A DNA stretch of 48,896 nucleotides, from the NCBI GenBank assembly GCA_017959965.1, contig JAGCZO010000051.1, positions 1 to 48,896 of the forward strand, given 5' to 3'. Under the pieces are notes generated by a model. It did no database searches, was not told the origin of the DNA, and saw only the letters and a program-made list of their open reading frames with translations. This document shows, one piece after another, positions 17,831 through 26,836 of this stretch (position 1 is its first letter; every line of letters starts with the position of its first letter). Source of the DNA: Clostridia bacterium (GTDB taxonomy: Bacteria > Bacillota > Clostridia > UBA1212). The translations under genes and the position numbers were made by a program.

Positions 17831-17882
17831 TGCAGACACCTCCGTACCTTTGTATCAGGTTTTCTTTTATGATCTTTGAGGA

Positions 17883-17926
17883 TCAAAAAGATCCGGCTTT
17901 CCGCTCATGGCCGCAAAAAGCCGGAT
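17883..17926 (-). terminator. Terminator of the polysaccharide operon
   Basis: The stem ATCCGGCTTT (17891-17900) / AAAGCCGGAT (17917-17926) is followed on the minus strand by CTTTTTG. It lies just after the stop of the NahK-like gene (17933) and separates that operon from the lipoprotein gene at 17830. Confidence 0.85.
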
Positions 17927-17932
17927 GACAGT

Positions 17933-19039
17933 TTACATATTGACGGACTCTTCAACGATCCTGGTGAGCTCGTCGAACTTTCTCATGATATCCTTGGCAA
18001 GAGCCAGCTGGCATCTCGTCCTCACCAGATTGTGTCCGGGGTAATCGATCTTAAAGTACACGTCTCCGAGAATGTAGTCGTCCAGGAACCTGGCGGCCAG
18101 TTCGATGGTGATGGAAAAAGTCGCCAGCACCAGGCTGTCGATCTCCTCCTTGGTGAGAATGCCCTTCACCTGACCCAGATAGCCCTTGCAGAACGCTCTG
18201 AACTTTGAAGTGTCGAAGAACACCTTTCTCACGTCCGGCTCGTCCTCGTGGCAGGAATTGGCAATAAATCTTACGGCGTCGCCAAAGTCATACATCGCCA
18301 TGCCCGGCATTACCGTGTCGAGGTCAATGACAACGAGGGGACGTTTTGTGTCTTTGTCAAAAAGAACGTTGTTGCATTTTGTGTCGTTGTGGGTGACTCT
18401 CACCGGGAGCTTCCCCTTGAGGAATTTGTCGCTCAGCTTCCTGGCCTTGTGGCCCACGTCGTGGATATAGCGCAGCTCGTTTCTGCACTCGTCCAGCACC
18501 TCGTCGGGGGCAAGAGCCTCGTGCTTAAACAGTGTGTCAAGCCTTTTCCCCGTGTTGTGAAAATCCGGTATGGTCTCGTGAAGCTTCGAACCGTCAAGCT
18601 CCGACAGAAGCATCACGAACTGTCCGAAGGCCTCTCCCGTGGAAGCGATGATGTAAGGGTCGTCCGAAAGATCGAAGGTCACCGAATCGATATAATTCAT
18701 AACACGCCAAAACGAGCTTTCGTCGTCGTAGCAGTAGTTCTTTCCGTCCTTCGTATGGCGGAATTTCAGGCTGGGCTTGCCAATGCTCTTCTTCTCGATG
18801 AAGGAAGTCACGAGCTCGATATTCTCCATGATCTCCACCGGGCTTTTGAACACGAAGGTGTTGATTCTCTGGAAAATGTAGGTCTCTATGGTCTCTTCTT
18901 CCTGTTTGAAGGTCACCTTAAAGGTGGCGTTGATGTTTCCTCTTTTAATGACCGAGAAGGCGTAGATGTCTCCCGGTATCATGAACTGCCTGCCGATGGC
19001 GGCAAGCTTTTTAGTCATTTCAAAATCTTTCTCAACCAT
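17933..19039 (-). CDS. NahK-like sugar 1-kinase (aminoglycoside phosphotransferase fold)
   Basis: A 368-residue cytoplasmic kinase. The phosphotransferase catalytic loop VTHNDTKCNNVLFD (Asp as base) and the metal-binding DLDTV segment are intact. The spacing and the RFIANSCHED and FLDDYILGD regions resemble N-acetylhexosamine 1-kinases (NahK/LnpB), which make GlcNAc-1-P or GalNAc-1-P from ATP. Choline or aminoglycoside kinase is less likely given the location at the end of a nucleotide-sugar operon. The ATG directly follows the TAA of the DUF362 gene (TAAATG), with AAAGGA 8 nt upstream inside that gene. Confidence 0.83.
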   Translation of the reverse strand: MVEKDFEMTKKLAAIGRQFMIPGDIYAFSVIKRGNINATFKVTFKQEEETIETYIFQRINTFVFKSPVEIMENIELVTSFIEKKSIGKPSLKFRHTKDGKNYCYDDESSFWRVMNYIDSVTFDLSDDPYIIASTGEAFGQFVMLLSELDGSKLHETIPDFHNTGKRLDTLFKHEALAPDEVLDECRNELRYIHDVGHKARKLSDKFLKGKLPVRVTHNDTKCNNVLFDKDTKRPLVVIDLDTVMPGMAMYDFGDAVRFIANSCHEDEPDVRKVFFDTSKFRAFCKGYLGQVKGILTKEEIDSLVLATFSITIELAARFLDDYILGDVYFKIDYPGHNLVRTRCQLALAKDIMRKFDELTRIVEESVNM

Positions 19040-20041
19040 TTACTGATCCTTTCCGAAAGGTTTCACGTCTTTCACGGCATCCGCCGCACTGATCTCTTTT
19101 CCGCCGTTGTCAAGATCCATGAGCCTGTATTTCATGCTTCCCATGCCCATTTCGGCCATATATGTCAGCTGTCTGTGGCCGTGCCTGGACTCGATGCGCT
19201 CCTGCAGAGCTTTGCGGTCCTCCGGCTTCATGGCGTAGATAAGGTCAACGCAGGCCGTGTCCACCGCGGCGATATCCAACGACGCCAGAATGCCCACGTT
19301 GGGAGTTACCACCGGCTGAGCCGCCAGGCCTTCGCAGTCGCAGGAGACGGACATGTTTCTCATGACGTTGATGTAGCAGACGTTCTTTCCGAAGTAGTCT
19401 ATAGTGGCCTTTGTGGACTCGGTGATCTTCTCCATGAGCTCCTCATGGGTGATGCCCCAGGGATTGAGTCCCGACGCATGGATCATCTTTTTGCCTATCC
19501 TGCCGTCCGCGCAGCCGATGCCGATGTTTTTGTTGGAACCGCCGAAGCCGCCCATCATGTGGCCTTTAAAGTGTGTGAGAGTCAGCATGGAGTCGTAGTC
19601 CGTAAGGTGTGAGCCCACTGACATTTCCTTAAATCGCCTGCCGCCCTTCACCGGAAGCATTTTCGTCCCTTCCTCGTCGATTATATCCACCGGGCAGAAG
19701 GTCCAGCCGTTCACGGCAATGGTCTCTCTGTGCTCTTCGGTGGTATACCGGTCGCCCTTATAAAATGTGTTCGTTTCTATGATGGCGGCATTGCCGTCAA
19801 GCCTCTCCGCGAACAGCTTCTTCACCCAAGATCTCGGAATTATATTGGGGCCGTTTTTCTCGCCCGTATGGAGCTTGACCGCCACCCTGCCCTTCAGGCA
19901 GCCGCATACCGCGTCATACATTTTCAGGAGTCCGTTCTCCGAAAGGTCTCTTGTGAAATAAACGACGGATTCCTCTCCTTCTCTGAGATCGTACGGAACG
20001 TATACCGAACCGTCTGCTTTTTTGTCTTTCTTTGTCTTCAT
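19040..20041 (-). CDS. DUF362 domain protein
   Basis: A 333-residue protein of the DUF362 family. Family features are VAVKLHTGE, HFKGHMMGGFGG and a conserved cysteine-containing stretch (GIGCADG). The usual ferredoxin-type CxxCxxCxxxCP cluster of some members is not present; scattered cysteines (VCGCLKG, SCDCEG, ACVD) remain. The function is unknown; some members are Fe-S proteins linked to redox or surface genes. The start has an excellent SD (GGAGG, 7 nt). It lies between CapF and the NahK-like kinase. Confidence 0.85.
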   Translation of the reverse strand: MKTKKDKKADGSVYVPYDLREGEESVVYFTRDLSENGLLKMYDAVCGCLKGRVAVKLHTGEKNGPNIIPRSWVKKLFAERLDGNAAIIETNTFYKGDRYTTEEHRETIAVNGWTFCPVDIIDEEGTKMLPVKGGRRFKEMSVGSHLTDYDSMLTLTHFKGHMMGGFGGSNKNIGIGCADGRIGKKMIHASGLNPWGITHEELMEKITESTKATIDYFGKNVCYINVMRNMSVSCDCEGLAAQPVVTPNVGILASLDIAAVDTACVDLIYAMKPEDRKALQERIESRHGHRQLTYMAEMGMGSMKYRLMDLDNGGKEISAADAVKDVKPFGKDQ

Positions 20042-20086
20042 AACTCTGCCTCCCCCGCGCGGTCCCGAAATCGCGGCATTGTCAAA

Positions 20087-21316
20087 TCAGTTCAAATAAA
20101 CTTCTTCCCGGAAGGTATCCGGTCTTTCGCCGTTAAATAGCTCATTGGCGTACATTATTGTCACAAGGTTTTCGGTATCCGAAAGGTTGGTGATACTGTG
20201 GGTGTACCCCGGGATCATGAATATCTCCTTCGGATCATCGCCGGAGACCTCAAATTCCCTGACCTCCGAAGAGCCTATTTTTCTTTCTCTTATCAGTCCT
20301 CTTCCCGACACCACAATGAACAGTTCCCATTTCGTATTGTGCCAATGGAGACCTTTGGTCTCGCCGGGATACGTAACGTTGACGCTCACCTGGCCGGCTT
20401 CCGGCATTTTCAGCAGCTCCGCGAAGGAACCCCTGCTGTCGGACCTGACCTTCGGGCTGACGGTAAAAGCTTCCTCCGGCAGGTATGAGACGTAAGTGGA
20501 TATGAGCTTTTTTTCAAATGAATCCGCGGGCATTTCCGGCAGCACAAGCTCATCCTGAAACCGTTTGAAGCCCTGCAGGATGTCCACGATCTCTCCCAGC
20601 GTTTTTTTGTAGGTGACCGGGCATTTGCAGAAAAGCGTTGGCTGTCCGTCAGAATTTTCTCCCTCTTTAAGAGGAGCCGATCCCTCCGGACCACACCTGT
20701 GGGGTCTTCCCGTCAGTGCGCAGTCGATCATCTCGTCCACCAGATCCTCAACGAACAGTATCTCGAGCTCCGTATCCCTGTCGTTCACCTTAACGGGAAG
20801 GTTCCTTGAAATGTTGTAGCAGAAGGTGACGACGGCGCTGTTGTAGTTGGGCCTTGCCCACTTTCCGACAACGTTGGGGAACCGGTATACGTACACCTCC
20901 GCGCCTGTCTCCCGGCCGTAATCAAACACAAGTTTCTCGCTTTCCTTCTTTGAAACACCGTACTCGGTGACTCCGAATCTGCCCGAAAGCGACGCTTGGG
21001 CCGAGGAAGAAAGCATCACAGGTGTTTTTCCGTTTTTCTTTTCCAGGAGCTCCAGCAGCTTCGCGGTGAGTTCCACGTTTCCGGTCTTAAATTCCGAGCT
21101 GTCTTTAGGTCTGTTTACGCCTGCGAGATGGAAAACAAAATCAGCTTTTGATACGTAAAGAGAGAGCTCGTCATCGGAGGAATCCGTGTCGAATTCGTAG
21201 ATGTCTTCTATGTGAATATGCGGCCTGGCGGGGTCCTTACAGTCTCTGACGTTTTTCAGGTTCTCGCAGAGATTGCGTCCTATAAAGCCCTTGGCGCCGG
21301 TGACGAGTATATTCAT
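20087..21316 (-). CDS. capF: CapF-like bifunctional reductase (SDR plus cupin)
   Basis: A 409-residue enzyme with an N-terminal short-chain dehydrogenase domain (GAKGFIGRNL near residue 8; YGVSKKESEK holds the YxxxK catalytic pair) and a C-terminal cupin (about 290-405; GLHWHNTKWELFIV with metal-binding His). This fusion is the hallmark of CapF/FnlB/WbjC, which converts the 4-keto-6-deoxy sugar to UDP-2-acetamido-2,6-dideoxy-L-talose on the way to UDP-L-FucNAc. ATG 21316 overlaps the capG stop (TGATG) and has GGAG 9 nt upstream; ATG 21331 lies inside that SD region. Confidence 0.87.
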   Translation of the reverse strand: MNILVTGAKGFIGRNLCENLKNVRDCKDPARPHIHIEDIYEFDTDSSDDELSLYVSKADFVFHLAGVNRPKDSSEFKTGNVELTAKLLELLEKKNGKTPVMLSSSAQASLSGRFGVTEYGVSKKESEKLVFDYGRETGAEVYVYRFPNVVGKWARPNYNSAVVTFCYNISRNLPVKVNDRDTELEILFVEDLVDEMIDCALTGRPHRCGPEGSAPLKEGENSDGQPTLFCKCPVTYKKTLGEIVDILQGFKRFQDELVLPEMPADSFEKKLISTYVSYLPEEAFTVSPKVRSDSRGSFAELLKMPEAGQVSVNVTYPGETKGLHWHNTKWELFIVVSGRGLIRERKIGSSEVREFEVSGDDPKEIFMIPGYTHSITNLSDTENLVTIMYANELFNGERPDTFREEVYLN

Positions 21317-22485
21317 CAGTGCTTTCTCCATACCATTTTGTCAACGATCCCGGTGAAGGACTGGATGATCTTGATCACCTTTGAAGATACGTTGACGCCA
21401 ATATAATCACCTACCGGCTCTCCCCAGTCGCCTTTGGCGTTGGAGGAGACCGCAAGATCCACTGCACACAGCAGCCCCTTCGTGTCTATTCCCGAAAGCA
21501 CGAAAGCGCCTTTTTCGAGGGCCTCGGGACGCTCCGTGGAGGTCCTTATGCATACCGCCGGGAAAGGTTCATCGATCATCGCGAAGAAGGACGACTCCTC
21601 CGGAAGGGTACCGCTGTCTGACACGACGCAGAACGCGTTCATCTGAAGCTTGTTGTAGTCTGTGAAGCTGAGGGGCTCGTGGATCCTTACCCTGCCGTCA
21701 AGTTTAAAGCCTGTTTTCTCAAGCATCTGCTTGGACCTCGGGTGGCAGGAATAGAGCACCGGCATGTCGTATTTCTCCGCCATTTTGTTGATCGCGGTGA
21801 AGAGGGACGTGAAATTGGCGGGGGTATCGATATTTTCTTCCCGGTGAGCGGAAAGAAGTATGTATCCGCCCTTCTCAAGGCCAAGGGTCTCGAGTATTGT
21901 GCTGTTTTCGATCTTTTCAAGGTTCTCAGAAAGCACCTCCGCCATGGGCGAGCCGGTGACGAATATTCTCTCCTTCGGAAGCCCGCACTCGATAAGGTAT
22001 CTTCTGGCATGCTCGGAGTAAGGCAGATTGACGTCGGAGATAATGTCAACGATCCTTCTGTTTGTCTCTTCCGGCAGGCACTCGTCCTTGCACCTGTTGC
22101 CGGCTTCCATGTGGAATATCGGAATGTGGAGGCGCTTTGCGCTTATTGCAGAAAGACAGGAATTGGTGTCGCCAAGGACCAGCAGCGCGTCGGGCTCCAG
22201 TTCCTTAAGGAGCTTGTAGGACTTGGCAATGATGTTTCCGCAGGTCTCGCCAAGGTCATCGCCGACGCAGTCCAGGCAAACGTCAGGGGCGTCCAGTCCC
22301 AGGTCCTCGAAAAAGACTTCGTTAAGACTGCGGTCGTAATTCTGACCCGTATGGGCAAGGATCGTGTCAAAGTATTCTCTGGCACTTCTGATCACCGCGG
22401 ATAGTCTTATGATCTCAGGTCTCGTACCCAATATGATCATGAGCCTAAGCTTTCCGTTGTATTTCCAACTGATATTTTCAAACAT
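21316..22485 (-). CDS. capG: CapG-like UDP-HexNAc 2-epimerase (non-hydrolysing)
   Basis: A 389-residue enzyme of the WecB/MnaA fold. The start motif is GTRPEIIRLS, the form I associate with CapG/FnlC/WbjD rather than WecB. HTGQNYD, VLGDTNSCLSA, FHMEAGNRC and LPEETNRR are also present. It should epimerise C2 of UDP-2-acetamido-2,6-dideoxy-L-talose to give UDP-L-FucNAc. ATG 22485 follows AGGGTGA and matches where the family starts; a TTG at 22557 overlapping the upstream TGA would add 24 unlikely residues. It sits between the CapD-like and CapF-like genes. Confidence 0.86.
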   Translation of the reverse strand: MFENISWKYNGKLRLMIILGTRPEIIRLSAVIRSAREYFDTILAHTGQNYDRSLNEVFFEDLGLDAPDVCLDCVGDDLGETCGNIIAKSYKLLKELEPDALLVLGDTNSCLSAISAKRLHIPIFHMEAGNRCKDECLPEETNRRIVDIISDVNLPYSEHARRYLIECGLPKERIFVTGSPMAEVLSENLEKIENSTILETLGLEKGGYILLSAHREENIDTPANFTSLFTAINKMAEKYDMPVLYSCHPRSKQMLEKTGFKLDGRVRIHEPLSFTDYNKLQMNAFCVVSDSGTLPEESSFFAMIDEPFPAVCIRTSTERPEALEKGAFVLSGIDTKGLLCAVDLAVSSNAKGDWGEPVGDYIGVNVSSKVIKIIQSFTGIVDKMVWRKH

Positions 22486-22553
22486 AACGTTCACCCTGTC
22501 CTGCGTTCTGATTTCGGCCGCCCTTTCCGGAGGATCAAACGGCGTCCGGCTTC

Positions 22554-24551
22554 TCAACTGTTTTCATCATCCTCCGGCATGCCGACGTTGCAGTTCACGT
22601 CCTCCGGATCTTTAAATTCCGGCACTATCTCCATAAGAGCCTCCCGGACCTTGGCGTCGTCGCCCGTGTCCACGGCCTTCTTAAGAATCTCCAGCTTGGC
22701 TTCAACGTCCTTAAGCGAATGAGGCCTGTCCCTCTCGATAAAGATCATCTCGTTGGGCGTTTTGTCAAGATTTTCCGTCCTGAGAAGCAGCTCCTCGTAG
22801 AGCTTTTCTCCCGGTCTGAGTCCCGTCTCGACTATGTCGATATCAACGTAAGGACGCAGCCCGGAAATACGGATCATGGTCTCGGCCAGCTCGAGTATCT
22901 TCACCGGCTCTCCCATGTCAAGCACAAAGAGCTCGCCGCTGGCGGCCATTGCCCCGGAAATGAGCACAAGGCTCGCGGCTTCGCTGATAGACATAAAATA
23001 TCTGATGATGCGCTTGTCGGTGACCGTAACCGGCCCGCCGTAAGCGATCTGTTTCTTGAATAAAGGCACAACGGAGCCTGCGGAGCCAAGAACGTTTCCG
23101 AACCTGGTGGCACTGAAATTGACTTTGTTTCCCTCCTCCGCGGCGTAGGCGGCAATGATCATCTCGCAGAGTCTCTTGGTGGCGCCCATCACGTTGGTGG
23201 GGTTCACCGCCTTGTCGGTGCTGAGCATTATAAACCGCTCCGCCCCGGTCTCGACGGCGCACTGCACCGTGTTCAGGGTGCCGAAAACGTTGTTGTACGC
23301 CGCCTCTACGCAGTTGTTCTCCATGAGAGGCACGTGCTTGTGGGCCGCCGCGTTAAGAACTACCTCGGGACGGTACTTTTCAAATATCTTCAAAAGGCCC
23401 GGTTTGTTTGTCACGGACACGATCTCGATCCTTACGTCAAGCTCGTCGCCGTAGATTATCTTGAGCTCCTGCTTAACGTCGTAAGCGCCGTTTTCGTAAA
23501 TATCCGCAATGACTATCATCGCGGGCTTCATTTTCGCCAATATCCTGCAAAGCTCCGCTCCGATGGACCCGCCGCCGCCTGTGACCAGGACGCGCTTGCC
23601 CTTGTAAAAGGAAGCGGTCTTACTGTCAAGTATGCTTTTGGGCTTTCTGAAAAGGAGATCGTCAAGGCCCATGCTTCTCAGCTTTCCGCGCTCGGACACC
23701 TCGGTCCTGAGCTGGTTATGGTCGAAGGTCCTGACCTTGAAGCCCCAGTCCCTGTACTTTGTGTAAAGCGTCTTCGCCGTTTCCTCATCCAGGCCGGGGT
23801 CGGCGAAAATAATATCGCTTATCTCGTATTCCCGGAGCATAATGTCCGTAACGGCTTTGGCGTCGTATATTTTAAGGCCGTGGATCTGGCGGCCTATCTT
23901 GTCGGGATTGGTGTCCGCGAAAAATTTGGGGATGTAGCTTGATTCCGCATCCGAAATAAGCTCCTCCGCAAGAGCGCTGCCCTCGTCCCCCGCGCCCAGG
24001 ATCATCACGTTGCTCACGGAAAGCCTCACCTCGTGGGAGGTTCCCGAGCCGGACCTTGCGAAGAAATTGAACAGTCCCATCAGGAATCTGCCGAAGCCCG
24101 TTCTGGTATTTCCGCACTTGTAGGCGTATCTGTAGAACATTCTCAGCGCCAATGCCCCGAGGAGGTTCGCGCAGTACACGGAAAAGCCTCTCGACACCGT
24201 AATGTGAGTGGGAAGCGGCAGGAAAAGCTCAAGCAGGATGTACACCGCGAAGGCGCAGGCGTCCACCACGAGAAGCCTGATGTAGCACTGTATTCCGCCG
24301 TAGCGCCAGATCTGGTTATATACCTTTCCGATAAACCTGGCTGTGAATACAGGAGCCGCCGCCAGCAGGATATGTATCACAAGATCAAGGGGACCCAGCA
24401 CCTCTTCTGCGGAGCGGTTTTGGTACAGGATGAGCATGATAAGACATACGAGGAGAAATATAACGAAATCATAAACCACAAGGGCTGCCTGTCCTGTGTG
24501 TCTTCTGACTTTTTTTGGCTTTTGTGCAGGTTCTTTTTTAGCTTCTGTCAT
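22554..24551 (-). CDS. capD: CapD-like membrane nucleotide-sugar 4,6-dehydratase
   Basis: A 665-residue protein of the WbpM/CapD/PglF family. It has four N-terminal transmembrane helices (about 20-170), a CoA-binding-like Rossmann region (MILGAGDEGSALAEEL, about 190-300), and the SDR dehydratase domain (about 325-600, VLVTGGGGSIGAEL). The catalytic segment is MLSTDKAV, with Met in place of the usual Tyr, as in this subfamily. Product by family: UDP-2-acetamido-2,6-dideoxy-4-keto-hexose from UDP-GlcNAc. I start at ATG 24551 because the longer frame (from 24701) would cross the promoter at 24690-24718. No typical SD is seen; the leader of about 130 nt is long. Confidence 0.87.
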   Translation of the reverse strand: MTEAKKEPAQKPKKVRRHTGQAALVVYDFVIFLLVCLIMLILYQNRSAEEVLGPLDLVIHILLAAAPVFTARFIGKVYNQIWRYGGIQCYIRLLVVDACAFAVYILLELFLPLPTHITVSRGFSVYCANLLGALALRMFYRYAYKCGNTRTGFGRFLMGLFNFFARSGSGTSHEVRLSVSNVMILGAGDEGSALAEELISDAESSYIPKFFADTNPDKIGRQIHGLKIYDAKAVTDIMLREYEISDIIFADPGLDEETAKTLYTKYRDWGFKVRTFDHNQLRTEVSERGKLRSMGLDDLLFRKPKSILDSKTASFYKGKRVLVTGGGGSIGAELCRILAKMKPAMIVIADIYENGAYDVKQELKIIYGDELDVRIEIVSVTNKPGLLKIFEKYRPEVVLNAAAHKHVPLMENNCVEAAYNNVFGTLNTVQCAVETGAERFIMLSTDKAVNPTNVMGATKRLCEMIIAAYAAEEGNKVNFSATRFGNVLGSAGSVVPLFKKQIAYGGPVTVTDKRIIRYFMSISEAASLVLISGAMAASGELFVLDMGEPVKILELAETMIRISGLRPYVDIDIVETGLRPGEKLYEELLLRTENLDKTPNEMIFIERDRPHSLKDVEAKLEILKKAVDTGDDAKVREALMEIVPEFKDPEDVNCNVGMPEDDENS

Positions 24552-24689
24552 TTTATATCGTCCGGACCGTCGTTCAATCAATAGTTTCACGCGGCTTTTC
24601 AGGGCAGCTTTCACGAAGTATCTGCGAAGCTTCAGCGCCGCGAAAACCGGCTTTTCCGTCGCCTTTTTCGGGCCACCGCCGGTCTTTTG

Positions 24690-24718
24690 ATGATACCACA
24701 TCCGGCGTTTATTTGCAA
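24690..24718 (-). promoter_or_regulatory. Promoter of the capD-capG-capF operon
   Basis: The minus strand has TTGCAA (24718-24713), a 17-bp spacer and TATCAT (24695-24690) with the TRTG element (TGTGGTATCAT). The leader to the capD ATG is about 130 nt. Confidence 0.78.
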
Positions 24719-24765
24719 TAAAATAAATATATAAGTAGACCCCGGCGCGATTTCTTCAGCTTTTG

Positions 24766-24792
24766 TTAAAAAAGGCTCCGGAAAGGGAGCCT
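24766..24792 (-). terminator. Terminator after the nucleotide-sugar dehydrogenase gene
   Basis: On the minus strand AGGCTCC (24792-24786) and GGAGCCT (24779-24773) form a 7-bp stem with a 6-nt loop, followed by TTTTTTAAC. It splits the polysaccharide region into two transcription units. Confidence 0.82.
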
Positions 24793-24814
24793 CTCAACGT
24801 GCGTTCCGGAAGGA

Positions 24815-26131
24815 TCACAGCCTCCACCAGATAAAGCCGGAGTTTTTGATCTCCTCTCTCGGCACGATCCCCTTCACGTCCACGAATATTCTTTTCCCGT
24901 CCTTTTTGAAAAGCTTTGAGAGCCCGGAAAGGCCCATCTGCTTATACTCCGAATGGGCGACGGCAACGATGACGCAGTCGCAGTCCTTTATCTCGCCAAT
25001 GTCCTTCAGCGGGATCCCGTATTCCCGCATGGCGGCTTCCTTCTCGGCGCAGCAGTCCGTCACCTCCGCATCGATCCCGTACTCCTTAAGTCTGCTTACG
25101 ATATCCACCACCTTGGTGTTTCTGATATCCTTACAATTTTCCTTAAAGGTCAGCCCCAGGACCGCGGTCTTCACGTTCTTAGGCTCTAAGCCTGCCTCCC
25201 TCATCTTCTTCACCGCCGCGTCGGCAACGAAATAACCCATTCCGTCGTTGACCTTTCTGCCTCCGAGAACGATGGTGCTGTGGACTCCGAGCCTCTCCGC
25301 CTGAAAGGTGAAATAGTACGGATCGACGCCGATGCAGTGTCCGCCTACAAGTCCCGGCCTGAAGCCAAGGGCATTCCACTTCGTATTCATGCCGTCGGCG
25401 ACCTCTCCCGAATCAATGCCCATCCTGTCGAAGACCATTGCCAATTCGTTCATGAAAGCGATATTCACGTCTCTCTGGCTGTTCTCAGCCACCTTGATAG
25501 CCTCCGCGGTCCTGATATTTGACACCGGATAGGTGCCCGCCTCTATGATGGTGTCGTAGACTGCCTTGACGTCAGCCAGGGACTCTTCGTCCATGCCGGA
25601 GACCACCTTTTTAATGTTGGCAAGTCTGTGGACCTTGTCGCCGGGATTGATGCGCTCCGGCGAATAACCCACCTTGAAGCCGGTTCCGCACTTAAGTCCG
25701 GACTCCTTTTCAAGTATGGGGACGCAGGTGTCCTCCGTGCAGCCCGGATAAACGGTGGACTCGTAGACAACCAGCGAACCCTCTGTGAGATTTCTGCCGA
25801 TAAGAGTGCTGGCGGAGATCACCGGAGTGAGGTCCGGAGTGTGGTCAAAATTGATGGGCGTCGGAACCGTGACAACGAAAAACGACGCTTTTTTCAGTTC
25901 GCTTTCGTCGTTTGTGAACAGTATGTCAGCGTTTTTTACCGCCCGGTCTCCCACCTCCTCGGTGGGATCGTATCCTTTTTTCAGCTCTCCGATTCTTCTT
26001 TCCGAGATGTCAAAGCCAATGACCTTGAGCCCTTTCCCGGCAAAGGCAACGGCAAGCGGCAGGCCCACGTACCCGAGGCCCACCACCGCAATGTATCTTT
26101 CACGGTTTTTGATTTTTTCCGAAAGAGTCAT
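24815..26131 (-). CDS. Nucleotide-sugar dehydrogenase (TviB/WbpO type)
   Basis: A 438-residue enzyme of the UDP-glucose/GDP-mannose dehydrogenase family. It has the NAD-binding GLGYVGLPLAVAF (about 18-30), the central VAENSQRDVNIAFMNELA helix, and GGHCIGVDPYY with the catalytic Cys. The length and the GTRxG-free SPERINPGDK segment fit the TviB/WbpO/CapL group, which oxidises UDP-GlcNAc or UDP-GalNAc to the uronic acid, rather than UDP-glucose dehydrogenase. It follows the sugar transferase gene by 54 nt and ends before its own terminator. Confidence 0.88.
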   Translation of the reverse strand: MTLSEKIKNRERYIAVVGLGYVGLPLAVAFAGKGLKVIGFDISERRIGELKKGYDPTEEVGDRAVKNADILFTNDESELKKASFFVVTVPTPINFDHTPDLTPVISASTLIGRNLTEGSLVVYESTVYPGCTEDTCVPILEKESGLKCGTGFKVGYSPERINPGDKVHRLANIKKVVSGMDEESLADVKAVYDTIIEAGTYPVSNIRTAEAIKVAENSQRDVNIAFMNELAMVFDRMGIDSGEVADGMNTKWNALGFRPGLVGGHCIGVDPYYFTFQAERLGVHSTIVLGGRKVNDGMGYFVADAAVKKMREAGLEPKNVKTAVLGLTFKENCKDIRNTKVVDIVSRLKEYGIDAEVTDCCAEKEAAMREYGIPLKDIGEIKDCDCVIVAVAHSEYKQMGLSGLSKLFKKDGKRIFVDVKGIVPREEIKNSGFIWWRL

Positions 26132-26185
26132 ATATTCCCCGATCTCCCGTCCGCATTTACGGCCGTTTCAGGTCCCGCAGGCGGG

Positions 26186-26821
26186 TCAGTTTGTCTTGTT
26201 TTCGTTTTCTCTGTCTTTGTTTTCGCTTTCCTTGTCCTTGTTTCCGCCTTCCACGACGCCGTCCGCTTTAAAAACCGCTTTTACGGTGCCGAAAATGCAT
26301 TTCAGATCAAAGAGCGGCCCCATCTTTTTAACGTATTCGCCGTCGTAGGATGCTTTGACGGGGATAGGCAGCTCGTCCCTGCCGTTGATCTGCGCCCATC
26401 CCGTAAGGCCCGGCTTCACGTCGTTCGCCCCGTATTTGTCTCTTTCCGCCACCAGGTCATCCTGGTTCCAGAGCGCCGGTCTCGGGCCCACAAAGCTCAT
26501 CTTAAAAGTGAGAATGTTGAAAAGCTGTGGCAGCTCATCCAGCGAATATTTGCGTAAAAAACGTCCCACACCGGTGATGGTCTCTTCCGGGTTTTCAAGG
26601 AGATGGGTCGCCACCTCAGGCGTGCCCGTTTTCATCGTCCTGAATTTCAGGAGCGTGAACAGTTTTTTCCCTTTGCCGACCCTTTTCTGGGTGTACAAAA
26701 CAGGGCCGGGGCCGGACACCAGAACGGCAACGGCAATGACCGCCATCGGCAGCAGCAGGATCAGGATGCAGCAAACGGCCGCAGCAAAATCCAATATTGG
26801 CTTAACGATTTTTGCGTACAT
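26186..26821 (-). CDS. Initiating sugar (undecaprenyl-phosphate) transferase
   Basis: A 211-residue monotopic bacterial sugar transferase. The membrane helix is at about 6-36. The catalytic domain has LYTQKRVGKGKK, KFRTMK, YSLDELPQLFN (Asp-Glu pair), MSFVGPRPAL and KPGLTGWAQINGRDEL. By family it moves a phospho-sugar from a UDP-sugar to undecaprenyl phosphate, starting the polysaccharide repeat unit. The last 25 residues are a Lys/Glu/Asn-rich tail (KESENKDRENE) not typical of the family. No flippase, polymerase or other glycosyltransferase is in the window, so they must lie elsewhere. Confidence 0.9.
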   Translation of the reverse strand: MYAKIVKPILDFAAAVCCILILLLPMAVIAVAVLVSGPGPVLYTQKRVGKGKKLFTLLKFRTMKTGTPEVATHLLENPEETITGVGRFLRKYSLDELPQLFNILTFKMSFVGPRPALWNQDDLVAERDKYGANDVKPGLTGWAQINGRDELPIPVKASYDGEYVKKMGPLFDLKCIFGTVKAVFKADGVVEGGNKDKESENKDRENENKTN

Positions 26822-26836
26822 TCTTCAGGCTGAGAC

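Noticed and set aside
18248-19612. Long plus-strand frame across the NahK-like and DUF362 genes
   Set aside because: It is antisense to two family-matched genes and has no motif or start site.
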